A stretch of DNA of 64,000 bases from Rhodamnia argentea (GCF_020921035.1 NC_063150.1:9486001-9550000), one strand, 5' to 3'. Shown: positions 45,180 through 57,883, numbered from the stretch's first letter. Notes: a model not told the origin generated them from the letters alone. A program made the numbers and translations.

Positions 45180-46982
45180 ATGTCCCGCGTATCTTCCAAT
45201 CCGCTCGCTCTCCATCGGTGTTGGCCCTACTTTCGAGCAGCTCCTCAATCCTCGTCGCTCGTCGCGACTCCATCCGCCGTGCGATTTCGCCCCAGGAATC
45301 GCGGGCTTCGGATCGTCGCGTGTGAGGCGAATCCTAATCCTACCGAAAGTTCCACGCCGGTACGCTTTTCATTGACTGATTTGCTTCCAATGTTGCGCTC
45401 TTACTTTTGTTCTTGCTGCTCATGGAGTCAGTCGAATTTTCCAGTGCCCCGTGCCTTCTAGATTGTACAGGATGTGTGCGGTTTGACGGGATAATTATTT
45501 GACGATTGTAATCTCTGCTCAACTTGTCTGATTGGAGCTTCGAGTTTCCCGACAGGGAACTTTGTTGGAAACAGTTTCAACGACAATTCGCATATTTTCG
45601 TGCTCTGTGTGAGCGTGTTTAGGTTCTTGGCACTGCCATTGATGGGGATTTGAGCTTGCATTTTCATATCAATATGTGATATCTATTCTGATTCTCGTAT
45701 AGCCGTTTTGAGCTGTTTTGTTCGGCTGAAATTCTACATCTCTCGTTTATTTGCGCTTTGCAGGAAAAGTTGTTTCTTGAGCCTTCTTCAGAGGATGACA
45801 GTACTACTGACCAATCTACAAGTCCCTCTCCAAACGTTGGGCTTCCGGATTTACCCAATAGAACTTTTAATAGGCAAATAGCTGTAGTTTCTGCTCTAGC
45901 TGCGGTTGGACTTTTCTTGTCTGGGCGGTTAGATTTTGGCGTTTCTTTGAAAGACCTCACCGCTGCTGCATTGCCTTATGAAGAGGTACTCCTACTCATG
46001 CTTGTCTCTTAAAAAAAAGAGGAGGGGAAGCCTAAATCGCTGAATAGATGTTTCTGTATGGACACAGAGGCTTTGCAATGAATCTGCAATGCATTATAAG
46101 TTGGAGAATGCGGAATCAAATTTTAGGCTACTTTTCTAAATCTGATTTGTCATCAACTGAGAAACTATTGTTTGCAGTATTGTGCAAGTGCCAATTTGTA
46201 TTTGTTTCCTATGCTGTAAGAGAACCCAATATACCCATAATTTACTAGTCTGTCAGTTTAAATAACTTGCCTGCCTTTTCTATGGTAAATGATAGAGTTA
46301 ACTTACTGATTTAATTTCTATTGTAATGTCCTTTCTGCCACTATATTATGTTAATATACGTATGTCTTCAATGTTTGATCCCCTAGGCTCTCGCCAATGG
46401 GAGGCCCACCGTGGTGGAGTTCTATGCTGATTGGTGCGAAGTTTGTCGAGAATTAGCTCCCGATATCTACAAAGTCGAGCAGCAGTACAAGTAATTATCT
46501 TTACTTTTTTATTTTCGGACTTTATTTTATGGGATGACTTATAAGCACATTATTTGACCCAGATCTTTCTTAGTGGAAAGTGAGAAGGGGAATGTCCTGT
46601 AAAGATTGCAATGACTCATCTTTAGCGAAGCATTTTCCATAAATCCAACTCATATCTGTGAAGTTTCTGGCTATTCACATGACAATGTTCTTCATTCAGG
46701 GACAGGGTTAATTTCGTTATGCTAAACGTTGACAACACTAAATGGGAACAAGAGCTCGATGAGTTCGGAGTTGAGGGTATCCCACACTTTGCATTTCTTG
46801 ATAGGGAGGGAAATGAGGAGGGCAATGTGGTGGGCAGGCTTCCCAGGAACTACTTGCTTGAGAATGTGGATGCCCTAGCCCGCGGTGAAGCATCCATACC
46901 TCATGCTCGTGTTGTCGGACAATATTCCAGTGCTGAAGCTAGAAAGATACATCAGGTTGTTGATCCGAGGAGTCATGGATAG
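45180..46982 (+). CDS. HCF164: Thioredoxin-like protein HCF164, chloroplastic
   Basis: Four exons: 45180-45359, 45764-45985, 46387-46490, 46700-46982; 262 residues, essentially the Arabidopsis length. All junctions are GT-AG and in frame. Residues 1-55 form a Ser/Arg-rich plastid transit peptide. A single membrane span follows ([20 protein letters not shown], about 97-116). The thioredoxin fold begins at about 135 with [20 protein letters not shown], including the redox pair WCEVC, and continues with [20 protein letters not shown] and the cis-proline [12 protein letters not shown]164 sits in the thylakoid membrane with its active site in the lumen. It receives electrons from stromal thioredoxin m via CCDA and is needed for cytochrome b6f assembly and reduction of lumenal targets. 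Confidence 0.95.
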
Positions 46983-49155
46983 GATTTAGATTCATTTGGT
47001 TGAGCAGCAATGAGTCAAGTTGTCATTATCTTGTTTATAGAAGGTACTGTTCTATTTGAATGGTTTTATCTGCTTCAATTTCATTGCATGGATTGTGTAA
47101 TCCAGTTGCACGCTCTTTCTGGGCATGATTTTGCTGTTTAGTTACTGATGTATAGAGATGAATCTCCTGTTGCACTTGTAGTCTTCAAGAGCTGTGAGGC
47201 AGCTTATTCTTTAGTGATCGATCTTGGTAAGCAGCATGTGGGTTCTATTTAGCAAGTTGATATTGAATAGGTGTTATGTGCAACTCGCAGATGCAATTAT
47301 CTGTCTAGAAATCCATCATTTGGCTGTGCAGATTCAAGAACAAATATTTTCTCGACCTTTACATCATATTCCTGTCATTGAAAAATGCCCAGTGAGATGT
47401 TCAAAAAGGCGAATAAATCTCTTCGAGGGTATGATGAAAAAGCTTTTGGGTTGGTGCAGGGAGATCCTACAAGAGTGCTACAAAGGTGAGTTTGTGCGGG
47501 ATGAACGAAGCCAGGGGTGGCTGTAGGGATTGTTTCTTTGCTTTAACGTTACTTGAACTTGCATTCATATTCATCTAACCTTTTAAGATTTTAAAATGTT
47601 CATTCGTCAAGAAAAATAGATGACTACCGATATTTATGTGTACAAGATCTTTCCAGCTTTCTGTATATGTTTGCAATGAAAACAGCGAACTGATTACAGG
47701 ATATTCGTGTGATATCTTTTTGATACAAGAGTTCTTTCATGAGACTCGGAGAAAAAAGGTAGCCTCGTGGTCTTTGACTTACAATTCTTAGAAGAAAACT
47801 TTGGGTAGGATGTCGACGCAGTCGAGCGAACTGTGGCTGTTGAGCGGAGGCAAGAGTTCTATATCATCCCGTGCATCGATGCCATCTTCTCCTGTTGTTC
47901 GACCATAACCATCTGTTATGCGTGAGTGTGAAATATGATTCTGGGTACTGCGTTGAAGATGGATTGAGTCAATGTGCAGCTGGAGACTTCCAAGCTCGTC
48001 TCGTTTCTGTTGTTACTGTAATATTCACCGTTTCTGTTGTTACTGTAATATTCACCTTCTGCTGGGGACGGGACGTGGATGTTTCAGTTGCTGGGTCTAT
48101 CAGTTAAACGAAAAAAAAGTTGGACAAATTACTGATTGCTAGTTAGTTAAAAATTACTTTTTGCTGTGAAATTTAATGTGAAAAGTCAACTAATCATGAG
48201 GGATATGAATGATTTGAAAATATTTTCATTATCAATAACATGTATAAATACTTTCGTGGGCGATAAAAATATTTTTTATTAATGCGTTTTGTAAGTGAAA
48301 TAATTGATATTTTTAAAAAAATATTTTTCAAATCATCTATTTCAAAAAACAAACTCACTCGTCCCAACGGGTATGATTCTTCTAAGGCAATTGCCTAGCA
48401 ATTTATGGTTCCTTGATGGCAGTCTTGAAAAAGTTCATGGCTCGTGCGCTGATTGCTTCCCATTGGTCATTTGACATTGTAGATCAGGGGTGAGCATAAA
48501 AACTGGAATGACTCGGAAACTAGCCACCTGAACCGGTCAGCTCTGGGTGATTCTTGGCTCCTACAAATTGAAAACGGTAAATATCGTTCCGGTTCGCAAT
48601 TCCTTGTGTGGAACCACTTACTTGGACAACCCGGATCGGATCGGCATATATATATTCTTATTATTACAAACCCAAAAAACCTAATTACTATTCCTATTAT
48701 CCATTCTTCTCACAAAAATGAACTGACGGAGCTTGTAATGAGAATAACCTTTCAAATCTGATATGAGCTTCCTTTTGTTACCAACATTTGTTAACATTAA
48801 TCAAACACTTTTTGTAATTTATTAGCATCGTAAAAAAATCCATGTTTTTTTTTTTATTTTATAACATGGAACAACAAAATTCTGCCCTGAGCTGGTTCGA
48901 ATTTCTTACAATGTGAAAGGATTCTGAAAAATTTTCACAAAAATTACCAACGGTTGGGAATATTTACGGGGCAAGAACACTTGAGCCATTAGATAGCTAT
49001 CTAAGGTAACAAATCAATCAAGATATACATGCAGCCTTGAGAAATACAGAGAATCAACAAAATTATCAAAATATCTCTAACGTAAGAAATTATCCTAAAA
49101 AAAAAATCCCTAATAATCTCTAATAACGAGGAAGGTCATCAAATGAATATTACAT
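46983..49155. other. Intergenic between HCF164 and the peptide array
   Basis: Starts with the HCF164 3' UTR. A 27 bp perfect tandem duplication (TTTCTGTTGTTACTGTAATA plus TTCACC) lies at 48004-48056. A short ACCGG-type repeat fragment begins GGGGTGAGCATAAAAACTGG at 48488. 48760-49000 is similar to 62490-62640, showing that the peptide-array duplicon starts here. Confidence 0.5.
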
Positions 49156-49161
49156 TATAAA
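49156..49161 (+). promoter_or_regulatory. TATA box of peptide gene 1
   Basis: TATAAA followed by GCCATC, 46 bp before the start codon. The other two gene copies have TATATAAAGCCA at 51452 and 57829 at the same distance, so TATA and the sequence after it are conserved. Confidence 0.7.
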
Positions 49162-49206
49162 GCCATCATTCTTGAAATGCAATAACCATCTAGAAAATCT
49201 TCACAA

Positions 49207-50147
49207 ATGGCATTTGGGAAACACACAACTCGTCAATTTGTTCAGCTCGCTTGCGTCTTCTTTGTTGTTCTCATGGCTCTCCATCCATGTAAGTAAACTG
49301 GTTGGCTGAATCCTTTTTTTTTGCTTCAATTTGTTTTGTCTTGATAGCATTGATGCACACATATATCTCTTAAAGGGAAAATTACCCAATCAACACTAAA
49401 TCTATTGTACATATGTCAATTCAGTATTAAACTTTTTGATTTTTGCAGATTTAGTCTTGAACCTTTGCATAAAATTTCAATGCAGTCATTCCGGTCGATT
49501 ATCGTTGGAAATGGTCGTCGTCGGAGTGTTTCTGGTGAAAATTGGCCGGAAGGACTCTATTGAAATCTCGATTGGCAAAATTGAAAAGCTCGGGACTAAA
49601 TTATCATCCGTACAATAGGTTTAGAATTGATTGGACAATTTCAGCTCTCTCTCCGTATCATGATAATACTTTTGTATAAAAAAAAACAAATTGAACAACA
49701 CCAAATCCATAGTCAGCGTCCACAGAATAATAACCACACATTTCTAATCAATAACCACAATGATAATCTAGAAGTACCCACATGATAATCAAATAGGCAC
49801 ATATATCTCTCATGGATTTCATTTGTACAACATGAGTCCCTCACATACTTAGAGCCTTCACTAAAGTTGATGGTGACATGTGTTTTTTTCCGATGCCAAT
49901 AGGCAGCGCGACGAGGCGTGCTGAGGTTTGGGGAACCGATGAGAATTCGGACGGCGCGACGAAGGGCAGGGAACCCGTCGCTCCTCATGTTGAAGTCGGC
50001 AGCAAATTGTACATCCCTCCGTGCGTAAAGACGGGTTGCGAGGATTCGAAAGGCATGTGCTATTGTTGCATGACGGACCCCAGCAGAGGATGTGCCGCAA
50101 CCATGTACGGTTGCATGACATTTTGCCCGCCCAGCTCCCTTTCCTGA
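49207..50147 (+). CDS. Secreted Cys-rich peptide, ESF1-like (copy 1)
   Basis: Two exons, 49207-49288 and 49903-50147, joined in phase 1 (CCAT|GTAAGT, AATAG|GC), 108 residues. Exon 1 encodes a signal peptide (VQLACVFFVVLMALH) ending at the junction. The mature part has KLYIPPCVKTG, then CYCC and ends CPP, with 8 cysteines spaced C-x4-C-x6-C-x-CC-x7-C-x6-C-x3-C. Length, two-exon layout and the LYIP-C...CYCC...C...C...CP order resemble the EMBRYO SURROUNDING FACTOR 1 / MEG-type peptides. ESF1 peptides are endosperm-derived signals acting on early embryo and suspensor growth. The assignment rests on motif memory; another Cys-rich class is possible. The intron holds a dispersed repeat (49390-49640). 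Confidence 0.72.
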
Positions 50148-51451
50148 ACCCAACACAGAAATGTCACCGCCTTGAGAGTTATACTCGATCGTCCCTGAAA
50201 TAAGAAAAGCCATTGATCCAAACTTTGACTCCGCTAGATGTTCTCGAATAAAGATGCACTTTGGCCATTTCGTGTTTAGATTTCGAAAACAGGAAACAAG
50301 ACGGTGGAAAAGAATGTCTTCTCCAGTGTTGGCGTACACTGCAACAAGAAGTGCGATTTTAGACGAAATCTATAAGACGGAAATTTTGCAGTAGTGTAGG
50401 TATCAATCTTTGTGCAAAGGGGCAATCTCGGCTTCATGTTGCGCAACTTATTTACGATATGCAAATACCAAATTCACAATCGCCGTAACTTATTCCATTC
50501 TGCTTTCTTTCTAAGAAGCGAAATAGGGAGGATTCATGTGATCTTGATCCCGACAAGATATTTTACGGATCATGACGACAGACGTACATTTGACATATGT
50601 TAATCTTTTAGGCTCCGTTCATTTCGCAAAAAGATAAGGCGTTTCTAAAAAATGTTTTTTAGGAAGTCGTTTTTCATTTGACATTTTCTTGGTGTTAGGC
50701 CGAAACTTGAAAATGGCCCGAAAAAAAAAAGGAGAAGACAAATGTGAAGTCAAAACAATGCCATGTGCCTGATGAACAGAGAGGGATGTCACATATTTTC
50801 TTGAAATTATGAGCTTATCAAGTCCTACCAATCATAAAATTTTCTTGTGAAGTACTGACATAATTCAAGCATTGAAGAGCCTGCCATGTCTTCAACATCA
50901 CAATCCTAACAAATATTATTGTTTTGGTTTTTTTTATATGGCATATTCTAAGGCTATTACCTAGCAATTTATCAATTGATGATTGCACTTTGCCTCCCTC
51001 CTTATTAGTTATAAAAAAAAAAAGAAATAGAGAGAGTAAATCTCTTCCAGTCATGGAAAGATTGTTGGCAAAAAAAAAAAAAAAGATAAAAAAATTCAAG
51101 GGAAACTTTGTTATGTTAGTGACTGCTTACCATTTAGGCCATTAACATTTTTAGGTGCTTAATTGGCGAACTTCGTATACAAATTATGGTAATTATGGCT
51201 TATAAGAATGGTAACCTCGCCTAAGCACATATCAGATCTGAAAGGTGATTTAAAGCATTAAATAGGCCCGATCACAGCCAGCAAAAGAGTCAAAATTATA
51301 TCAAAGATTTCCAAAAACGAAGACAAGGAAGTTTTTTTAAATGGGAACAATATCTAGATTACATATATAAACTTAAGGAATCTCATCTAATCAGCATTGA
51401 TTATCAAGGTTGCATAAATTAATGTATGGAAGTTCATCAAATAAAATAGTA
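50148..51451. other. Spacer between peptide genes 1 and 2
   Basis: AT-rich, with no gene. 51060-51451 is homologous to 57290-57828 upstream of peptide gene 3, including the word TTTAAAGCATTAAATAGG at 51249-51266, which is the unoccupied site of the MITE found at 57375. Confidence 0.6.
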
Positions 51452-51459
51452 TATATAAA
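51452..51459 (+). promoter_or_regulatory. TATA box of peptide gene 2
   Basis: TATATAAA followed by GCCACC, 47 bp before the start codon, matching the other copies. Confidence 0.7.
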
Positions 51460-51505
51460 GCCACCATTGCTGAAATGCAATGACCATCCAAAAGATATTC
51501 ACAAA

Positions 51506-52750
51506 ATGGCTTTTGGCAATCATGGAGCCGGTCGCTCTGTTCAGCTCGCTTGCGTTTTCTTTGTTGTCCTCATGGCTCTCCATCAATGTAAGTAAAACTA
51601 GTAGGGTGAATAATCCATTCTTGCTTCAATTTGTTTGTCTTGAAAGCATTGGAGCACACGTACATCTCTTGATACCGTGACGATACTTGTATATTACAAA
51701 CAAATTGAATGGGGGAATCATTCAACCAGTGTAAATCTATTGTATGGATGCCGATTCAGTCCGATTCAATCTTGAACTTTTCATTTTTGTCAATTTATTC
51801 CTAGACCTTTGTATAAAATTCCAATGGAGATCTTCTGATCAATTGTTTGTTGAAAATCGCTGACGAGACAGTGTGTCACATAGGATGGCGGGTGATGATT
51901 GGATCACTACACAATTTTACCATTTTATTCCTAAACCTTTGTGCAAAATTTCAATGGAGATCTTCTGGCTAATCTTTTACTAAAAATCACCGACGTGGCG
52001 GTGCGCCACATAGAATTGTCGATAATGACCGGACCGCTACACATCAGCGAATTATGGGAAAAATTGACCGAAAGGGCTCCATTGAAATTTCAGGTAAATG
52101 TTTAGAATTAAATTGATAAAATTAAAAAGTTTAGGACCGAATTGATATCCGTGCAGTAAGTTTACGGCTGTTTTGATAATTTCACCTAAATTGAACACCA
52201 CCAAATCCACCACATATTTCTAATCAATAAACAAAATGATAATTTAGAAGTACCCGCATAACAATCATATAAACACGTAAATCTCTCATGGACTTCACAT
52301 GTAGGATTTGAATCTATTTTCGAAAAGAAAGTCAAATAACATCATAATTCTTTCGTCAACTTGCCGTTTTGCAATGAGCTCTTTCTATTCCTCTCTTCCT
52401 TTCGACCTTCGAGCTTCCTCGCATACTTAGAGCATTCATAGAAGTTGAAATTGACATACATGTCCTTTTCGATGCAAGAAGGCAGCGCGACGATGCGCGT
52501 TATGGTTTACGTCGCCGATGAGAATTCGCACGGCATGGCGAAGGACCAGGAACCCGTCGCTTCTCGAGTCGAAGACGGCGGCAACTTGTACATTCCCCAG
52601 TGTGTAAAGGTGACCAAGGGTTGGGGCGGCTCCTGCTATGCCTGCGTGACCGACCCCAGCAAACCATGTGCTGAAAGCATGTCCGCTTGCATGGCAAATT
52701 GCCCTCCTTTCTCCCCGCCGGGGCCAAAAACAGAAATGTCACTGCCTTGA
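51506..52750 (+). CDS. Secreted Cys-rich peptide, ESF1-like (copy 2, two cysteines lost)
   Basis: Two exons, 51506-51587 and 52482-52750, 116 residues. The signal peptide is nearly identical to copy 1 (SVQLACVFFVVLMALH). The mature part has NLYIPQCVK, then SCYACVTDPSKP, and ends ANCPPFSPPGPKTEMSLP. Only 6 of the 8 cysteines remain: the second is gone and CYCC has become CYAC. The acceptor has changed from the TAG form of the other copies to GCAAGAAG|GC, which is weak; the nearest other AG would give an immediate stop. The coding frame is otherwise intact, so this is either a diverged functional peptide or a gene losing function. The 894 bp intron carries a dispersed GGACCGAATTG-type repeat (51740-52170). 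Confidence 0.68.
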
Positions 52751-55700
52751 TAGAGTCATATACTTAATTGTTCCTGAATAAAAACGCCATCGATCCAAAC
52801 CAACTAGCCTCAATATTCTCCAATACAACTACACGAGAGAACGACACTAGAACGTGTTAAAAATCATGTACATCGCTTACTTTAGTATCAAAAATTTTCG
52901 ACGTATCACATAAATGTCAAATCGAAAAGAAATTATCACTTAAGTGTATTCGAAGAGAAATTCCAGCCAAAATTAATACGTGGCTTTTTTAATAAATTTT
53001 TTTACATGACTTGGCATTATATTTTAAAAAACCCATCCATATGAACTTGCAAAACGATACCGCTTCATCCAACGTGGCATCGGAGTCCCAAAGTCACGCC
53101 GTTTCGCGGCTCAGTAAAAAATGACGTTGCACCAATAACAATAAAAATGAGGTCGCACCGCACCATCACAATCTTCGCTTCGTCGACGCCCAGATCCTTC
53201 GAATGTGGCCCTAATCTCAGACCTCAATTCTGAACTGAAGATCGCCACCTTCCCTCTTCTCGATTTCTTACTTTGTTCGCGGAGGAATGAGGCGTTGTTT
53301 ATCATGCGAAGAGGCGTCGATTTTGAGTAGATTGGTAGTTCCTTGAGCTGTCTGGGTCCCTAGACGATCGACAAAGAGCTCAACGATGATGACTGCGGCC
53401 CTTACGCTCCGGCGCTCATGTTGGGACCAAAGAAAAGTATTTCTCGGAAGAATGGTCGTTAAGATTTCAATTTGAAAATTTGCTTCAATTTCGTAATTTA
53501 GGATTCTTGTATTGGGGTAGACCTTGCAACGTCGCTTAGGGGTTACATTGCTGAATGGACATACCAGCGAGCCACGTAGGATTGAGAAATTATTAAAATA
53601 GGCCACATTAGATTTCTAACGATCTAGATTAGAGTTAGCACTTAAGTGATTATTTTTTTTTAAAAAGTGTTACCTAAGTAATTCGAAAGACACTTCTAAC
53701 TTTTGACACTAAAATAAGTGCCGTACACAACTTTTAACACTTATAACGCCCTTATCTTAAAATTGCACTATGTCATTTCCTAGTTATATTTAGAAAACAG
53801 GAAACCAAACGAGGAAATAGTGGAAATGACGAAATTTAAAAGACATGGTACTCAATCTTAATTTTTCCGACCAAAAAAAAAAGACCGTACTCAAGTGTCC
53901 AAATTTGAAAAGTACGTGGCCGTAATCAAACCAACACCCCAGGTTCCGAGGCCATCACCATCGGGGCAACTCTAAAAATGTCCTGTGCCCACTTGCATTG
54001 TGTCACGGCCAACGGATTTTTTTTTTTTATCACGGAATACCACCGTGTCACGCCTAGTGAACCGAGAACATCATATCGAGCTTTGTTTCTATGGTTGTTC
54101 CTAAGAACAATATGACTAATTGAATTTACGTATCGGATCGTATCATGCTCGGATAAGCTCGGACATCTAATTCTTCGAGTGACACAAACAAAACATTTCG
54201 GCACAACAATTGATTTCAGTTTGTCATGGTCTAATCAGGAGAGTGGCAGCTCTCGACTAATTTGTGCATAAGACATTAACCCCGCCTTAAAAAATTCTCA
54301 AAGTTATGATCGGCGTAACTTAAAACTCCTAGTATAAATGCCCTGATGCCACTCCTACGAAGTGGTTGTATCGTTCTTTCTGCATCACTCGCTTTTCACC
54401 TCGATGCCACAAAACTCCACTCACAAGGGTACATGAGCACGAGAGAATTCAATATGTTGGGCAGCAAAACTTCCAGTCCGTGACAATAGCATAGCAGGTG
54501 TGAGTAAATCCAGCCTTAAATTTGATCCACTCACTCTCTGCGGTCTCTCACACTCAGCTTAGTCACTCTCTCTCCACTCACTCACAGCCGACTTACTGGA
54601 CGTCAGCGCTCCCTCTCTTCTTAATTCAATGGGGACCAGCCCATACGTAAACACATGAAGGAAGTTCTTGCATTTAGAGTGAAGACATTTGTTTAGATGC
54701 GACAACTAGAGGTATGTAGTTTAGGGAGATGATCTGCTTTGCTGTGTGCACAATATGTGATAGCGGGGTTTTTCTACTTCCACGAGGGAGCACGATACTT
54801 GTACTTTCAGCATAATGTATATATAAAAATATGAACGGTGAGTTCCTTTTTCTTTTTCTTTTTTTGTTAGGAATTTACGATTAGGTTTTTTTAGGGCGGC
54901 GGGGTATATTAATTTTCGGGTGGCTGTGTATATGACTTAAGTACATATATTTTGCATAAATTTATATTTTGACTTCTAATTTATTGAAAATACTTTAAAT
55001 TGATCCTATGCGTGTTGAAATGGCATGTCGGGATGCTGGACTCGCTTATTCTTGGCATGTTTGGAGCGCCGACTACATGTTGATCGATTGAGGTAGGCCA
55101 TGGATTGAAAATGGAAAGAAGCGCTGGTGTTTGACTGATTTCGAGCATGTCGGAGAGTGTCAAAGTGTCGAACACGATACGACATGACACAACACTACAC
55201 TACACAGAAGCTCTCGGAGAGTGTCGGTGCTTCCTAGGTCACAAGTCCAAACAATGTTTTATTGGGATTAGTTCTACAAACTTAGTTTATTTTCTTGAAA
55301 AACCAATTTAGTTTATTTTCTTGAAAAACCAATTCATCCCCTTCTTGGTTGCTTATTTGGATATATTCATGATTTACAAAATTTTTTTCGGTTAAATCAA
55401 TATTTTATTGAGATTAGTTCTACAAAATTCCATAAAAAAATAAGAATAGTTTATAATTGAAAAAAAAAGGCTTGTCCAAAACCTAAATAGGAGTTAATAA
55501 CTCGAAACTCGTTATCTTAATTAGAAAAACACTAATAGTCACTCTAATTATGGTTGATGAGTTTTTTTTTTTTAAAGTTGGGAATTAAAAGCATAGTTAA
55601 GAAATGCAAATAAGAATTTGTAATCGGTAAGAAAAGTTAGTGAATCAAGAGAAACAAAATAAATATTGATAGTACCTAAATGAGAGTGGGTAATTCAATA

Positions 55701-57364
55701 ATATGTGTAATCTAGTGGTATAAATATTAATTTTTTTTTCTAATTTAGGTTGGTTACTCTAAAAAGATTAGCAAATGTAAGTGGCAGAAACAAGGCAAAG
55801 TAAAACGGCAACTCAATATAGAAGTTGGTAAATAGAAAAAATAATAAAATATTATTAAGTAATGCAAAAGAGAGTTGGTAATCCAAAACTAGTTGTTAAT
55901 AAAATCTGATAAAATTTGGTAAATCACTCTAATTTATCCACCTCGTTTCCTAGGTCATGCAAGACGAACATCAGTTTCATAATCCCATTTCCAAAAAACC
56001 GTATTGCGGCCAATCGAAAGATAAATCGACAAGTAAGCAAAAGAGTTAGAAGCTTTACTTGCCTCATGATCAAAACCCAACGAAAATGAAGTCGATTCGT
56101 GGCCAAATGAAGCTCAGGTCCCCTTCGATTCATGCACGGCCGAAAGCTAGAGGAGAGAGAATGAGCGGCTTCGAAGCTTGAGGAGTCGAAGCTGAGGTTG
56201 AGGGAGATGTTGTCGAGGTGAGGTCGCTGTCGTCGTTGCCGTTAACGGCCTCGAACGAACAACGAGAGGTGTTGGTCCGTGGGTTTCAATCGAGCGAAAA
56301 TGACGAGGGAGTGGCGAAGGGGTTTATGAGAGAGGGGAAGGAAGAGTGAGGGGTGAGAGAGAGAAGGGTATTTATAGGGGTTGGTTAAGGGGGTTCCGTC
56401 TTTAGTTCAATCTATATCCAAATCGTGCTCAATTTCGGAACAAAACTCCCATATCATCACCATAACTCATAACATCTCATATGACATAATACCAACCCTC
56501 AAAACCACATTTCATTAACTTCATAAAAGCCTTCGTTTATCACATAATCATCACTACAATACTCATTTTACTCACTAATTACACAGATGAAAAATTGGGA
56601 GTTTCACACACATAAAGAACCATTATTTTTGTGAGATGTTATCCATTTGCCTCACTAATAAATTGAATCCATCTAAGTATAGTCAAAGGCATTTACGACC
56701 ATGGAAGGCTTTGTATTTATTGATGTAGTTACAGCTATGATTCGGTGTTTGAGACTTTTTGAGATCATATTGACTTTTAAGAATATTTCTAAACCAGTAT
56801 AAATGTGCGCACAAACAGTGCAGGTCCAATTAATACAGCCCAAGTAGGAGAATGTAAGAGTTTTTCTATGTGGGCTTACATTAATTGAAATTGTTATTTA
56901 CCGTTTTATGAGTTGATTTGATAAGGTAAGATATAAGGATTCTTAACTGGTTTAATATGGGTTGGATAGTGTGGACCGAATTAAGCCCGCCCCGTAATGA
57001 GAGGGCCACAACCAGAAACTCTATAAATAGCGTTCAAGTCTCTCGTCTAATCTTCTAACACACAATCATACTCACGTAAAGGAAGAACGTACCCATTCGC
57101 AAGGGTACTCTTGTTCGGCCAGTGTTTCGGAGAGGGAATAGAGGGGAATACTTAGGTTTCCGAATCGTCGCCGTTTTCACATCAAGTTCAATCGATTCTA
57201 AATGAGGTGCGCAAATCCATTTTCGATTATCATGCAGTGTTTCTGATTTTGATTAGGGCGACCATTTAGCGTGCCATTTTTGTGGTTTACAAAAGATTGT
57301 TGGCCAAAAAATTAAATAGACAAATCAATGCAAACTTGGCAAATATCAAATTTGAAAGGTTATT
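52751..57364. other. Spacer between peptide genes 2 and 3, with transposon relics
   Basis: 55260-55930 is a repeat with GAGTTGGTAA and GTAACTCAAA words (also 58840-59430 and 62240-62420). A TATA box on the minus strand (TATAAATA, 56376-56369) heads a CT-rich leader and a 69-codon frame at 56133-55924 that I cannot identify. A plus-strand TATAAATA at 57022-57029, with a polymerase II style leader ending near 57240, looks like a solo-LTR remnant, but no primer-binding site or paired LTR was found. Confidence 0.4.
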
Positions 57365-57374
57365 TAAAGCATTG

Positions 57375-57688
57375 GGGATAAGTACACCGTGAGCCCAATA
57401 ACTTTCAAAATGTTCATTTAAGTGCCATAACTTTCAAAAATCGTTCACTTAAGTGCTACGTCAACCTGTTCGGCATCCATGTAAGCTTTTACAGCGTGCC
57501 ACATTAGCTTTTCCGGAGTGCCATGTCATCTTTTCGGAGTGTCACATTAGCTTTTCGGCGTTCACGTCAGCGATGACACTCAAGTGAACGATTTTTGAAA
57601 GTTATGGCACTTAAATGAACGTTTTGAAAGTCATAGCACTCAAGTAAACGTCGTACAAAAGTTATGACACCGATAGCGTGCTTATCCC
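57375..57688. mobile_element. Mutator-type MITE upstream of peptide gene 3
   Basis: Perfect terminal inverted repeat GGGATAAG/CTTATCCC with longer imperfect arms (GTGCCATAACTTTCAAAAAT and ATTTTTGAAAGTTATGGCAC are exact inverses except at the ends). Flanked by TAAAGCATTG at 57365-57374 and 57689-57698. The paralogous sequence upstream of peptide gene 2 has one TAAAGCATTA at 51251-51260 and no element. A 9-10 bp duplication and long arms fit the Mutator superfamily. 314 bp, no ORF. Confidence 0.85.
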
Positions 57689-57828
57689 TAAAGCATTGAA
57701 TAGGCCTGATTACATCAAGTACAAAAGTTAAAATTATATCTAGATTGCATAAACTAATGTAAGGAAGGTCATTAAATAAATATCATTATATATAAGTGAT
57801 TATAAGGAAGTTTATAAAACAAGAGTAA

Positions 57829-57836
57829 TATATAAA
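57829..57836 (+). promoter_or_regulatory. TATA box of peptide gene 3
   Basis: TATATAAA followed by GCCAGC, 48 bp before the start codon, conserved with copies 1 and 2. Confidence 0.7.
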
Positions 57837-57883
57837 GCCAGCTTCTTGAAATGCAATGACCATCCAAAGAAATCTTCACAAAA

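Noticed and set aside
48886-48900. tRNA B-box-like GGTTCGAATTT
   Set aside because: No matching A box, acceptor stem or anticodon arm upstream; the same sequence in the 62.5 kb duplicon has lost the motif.
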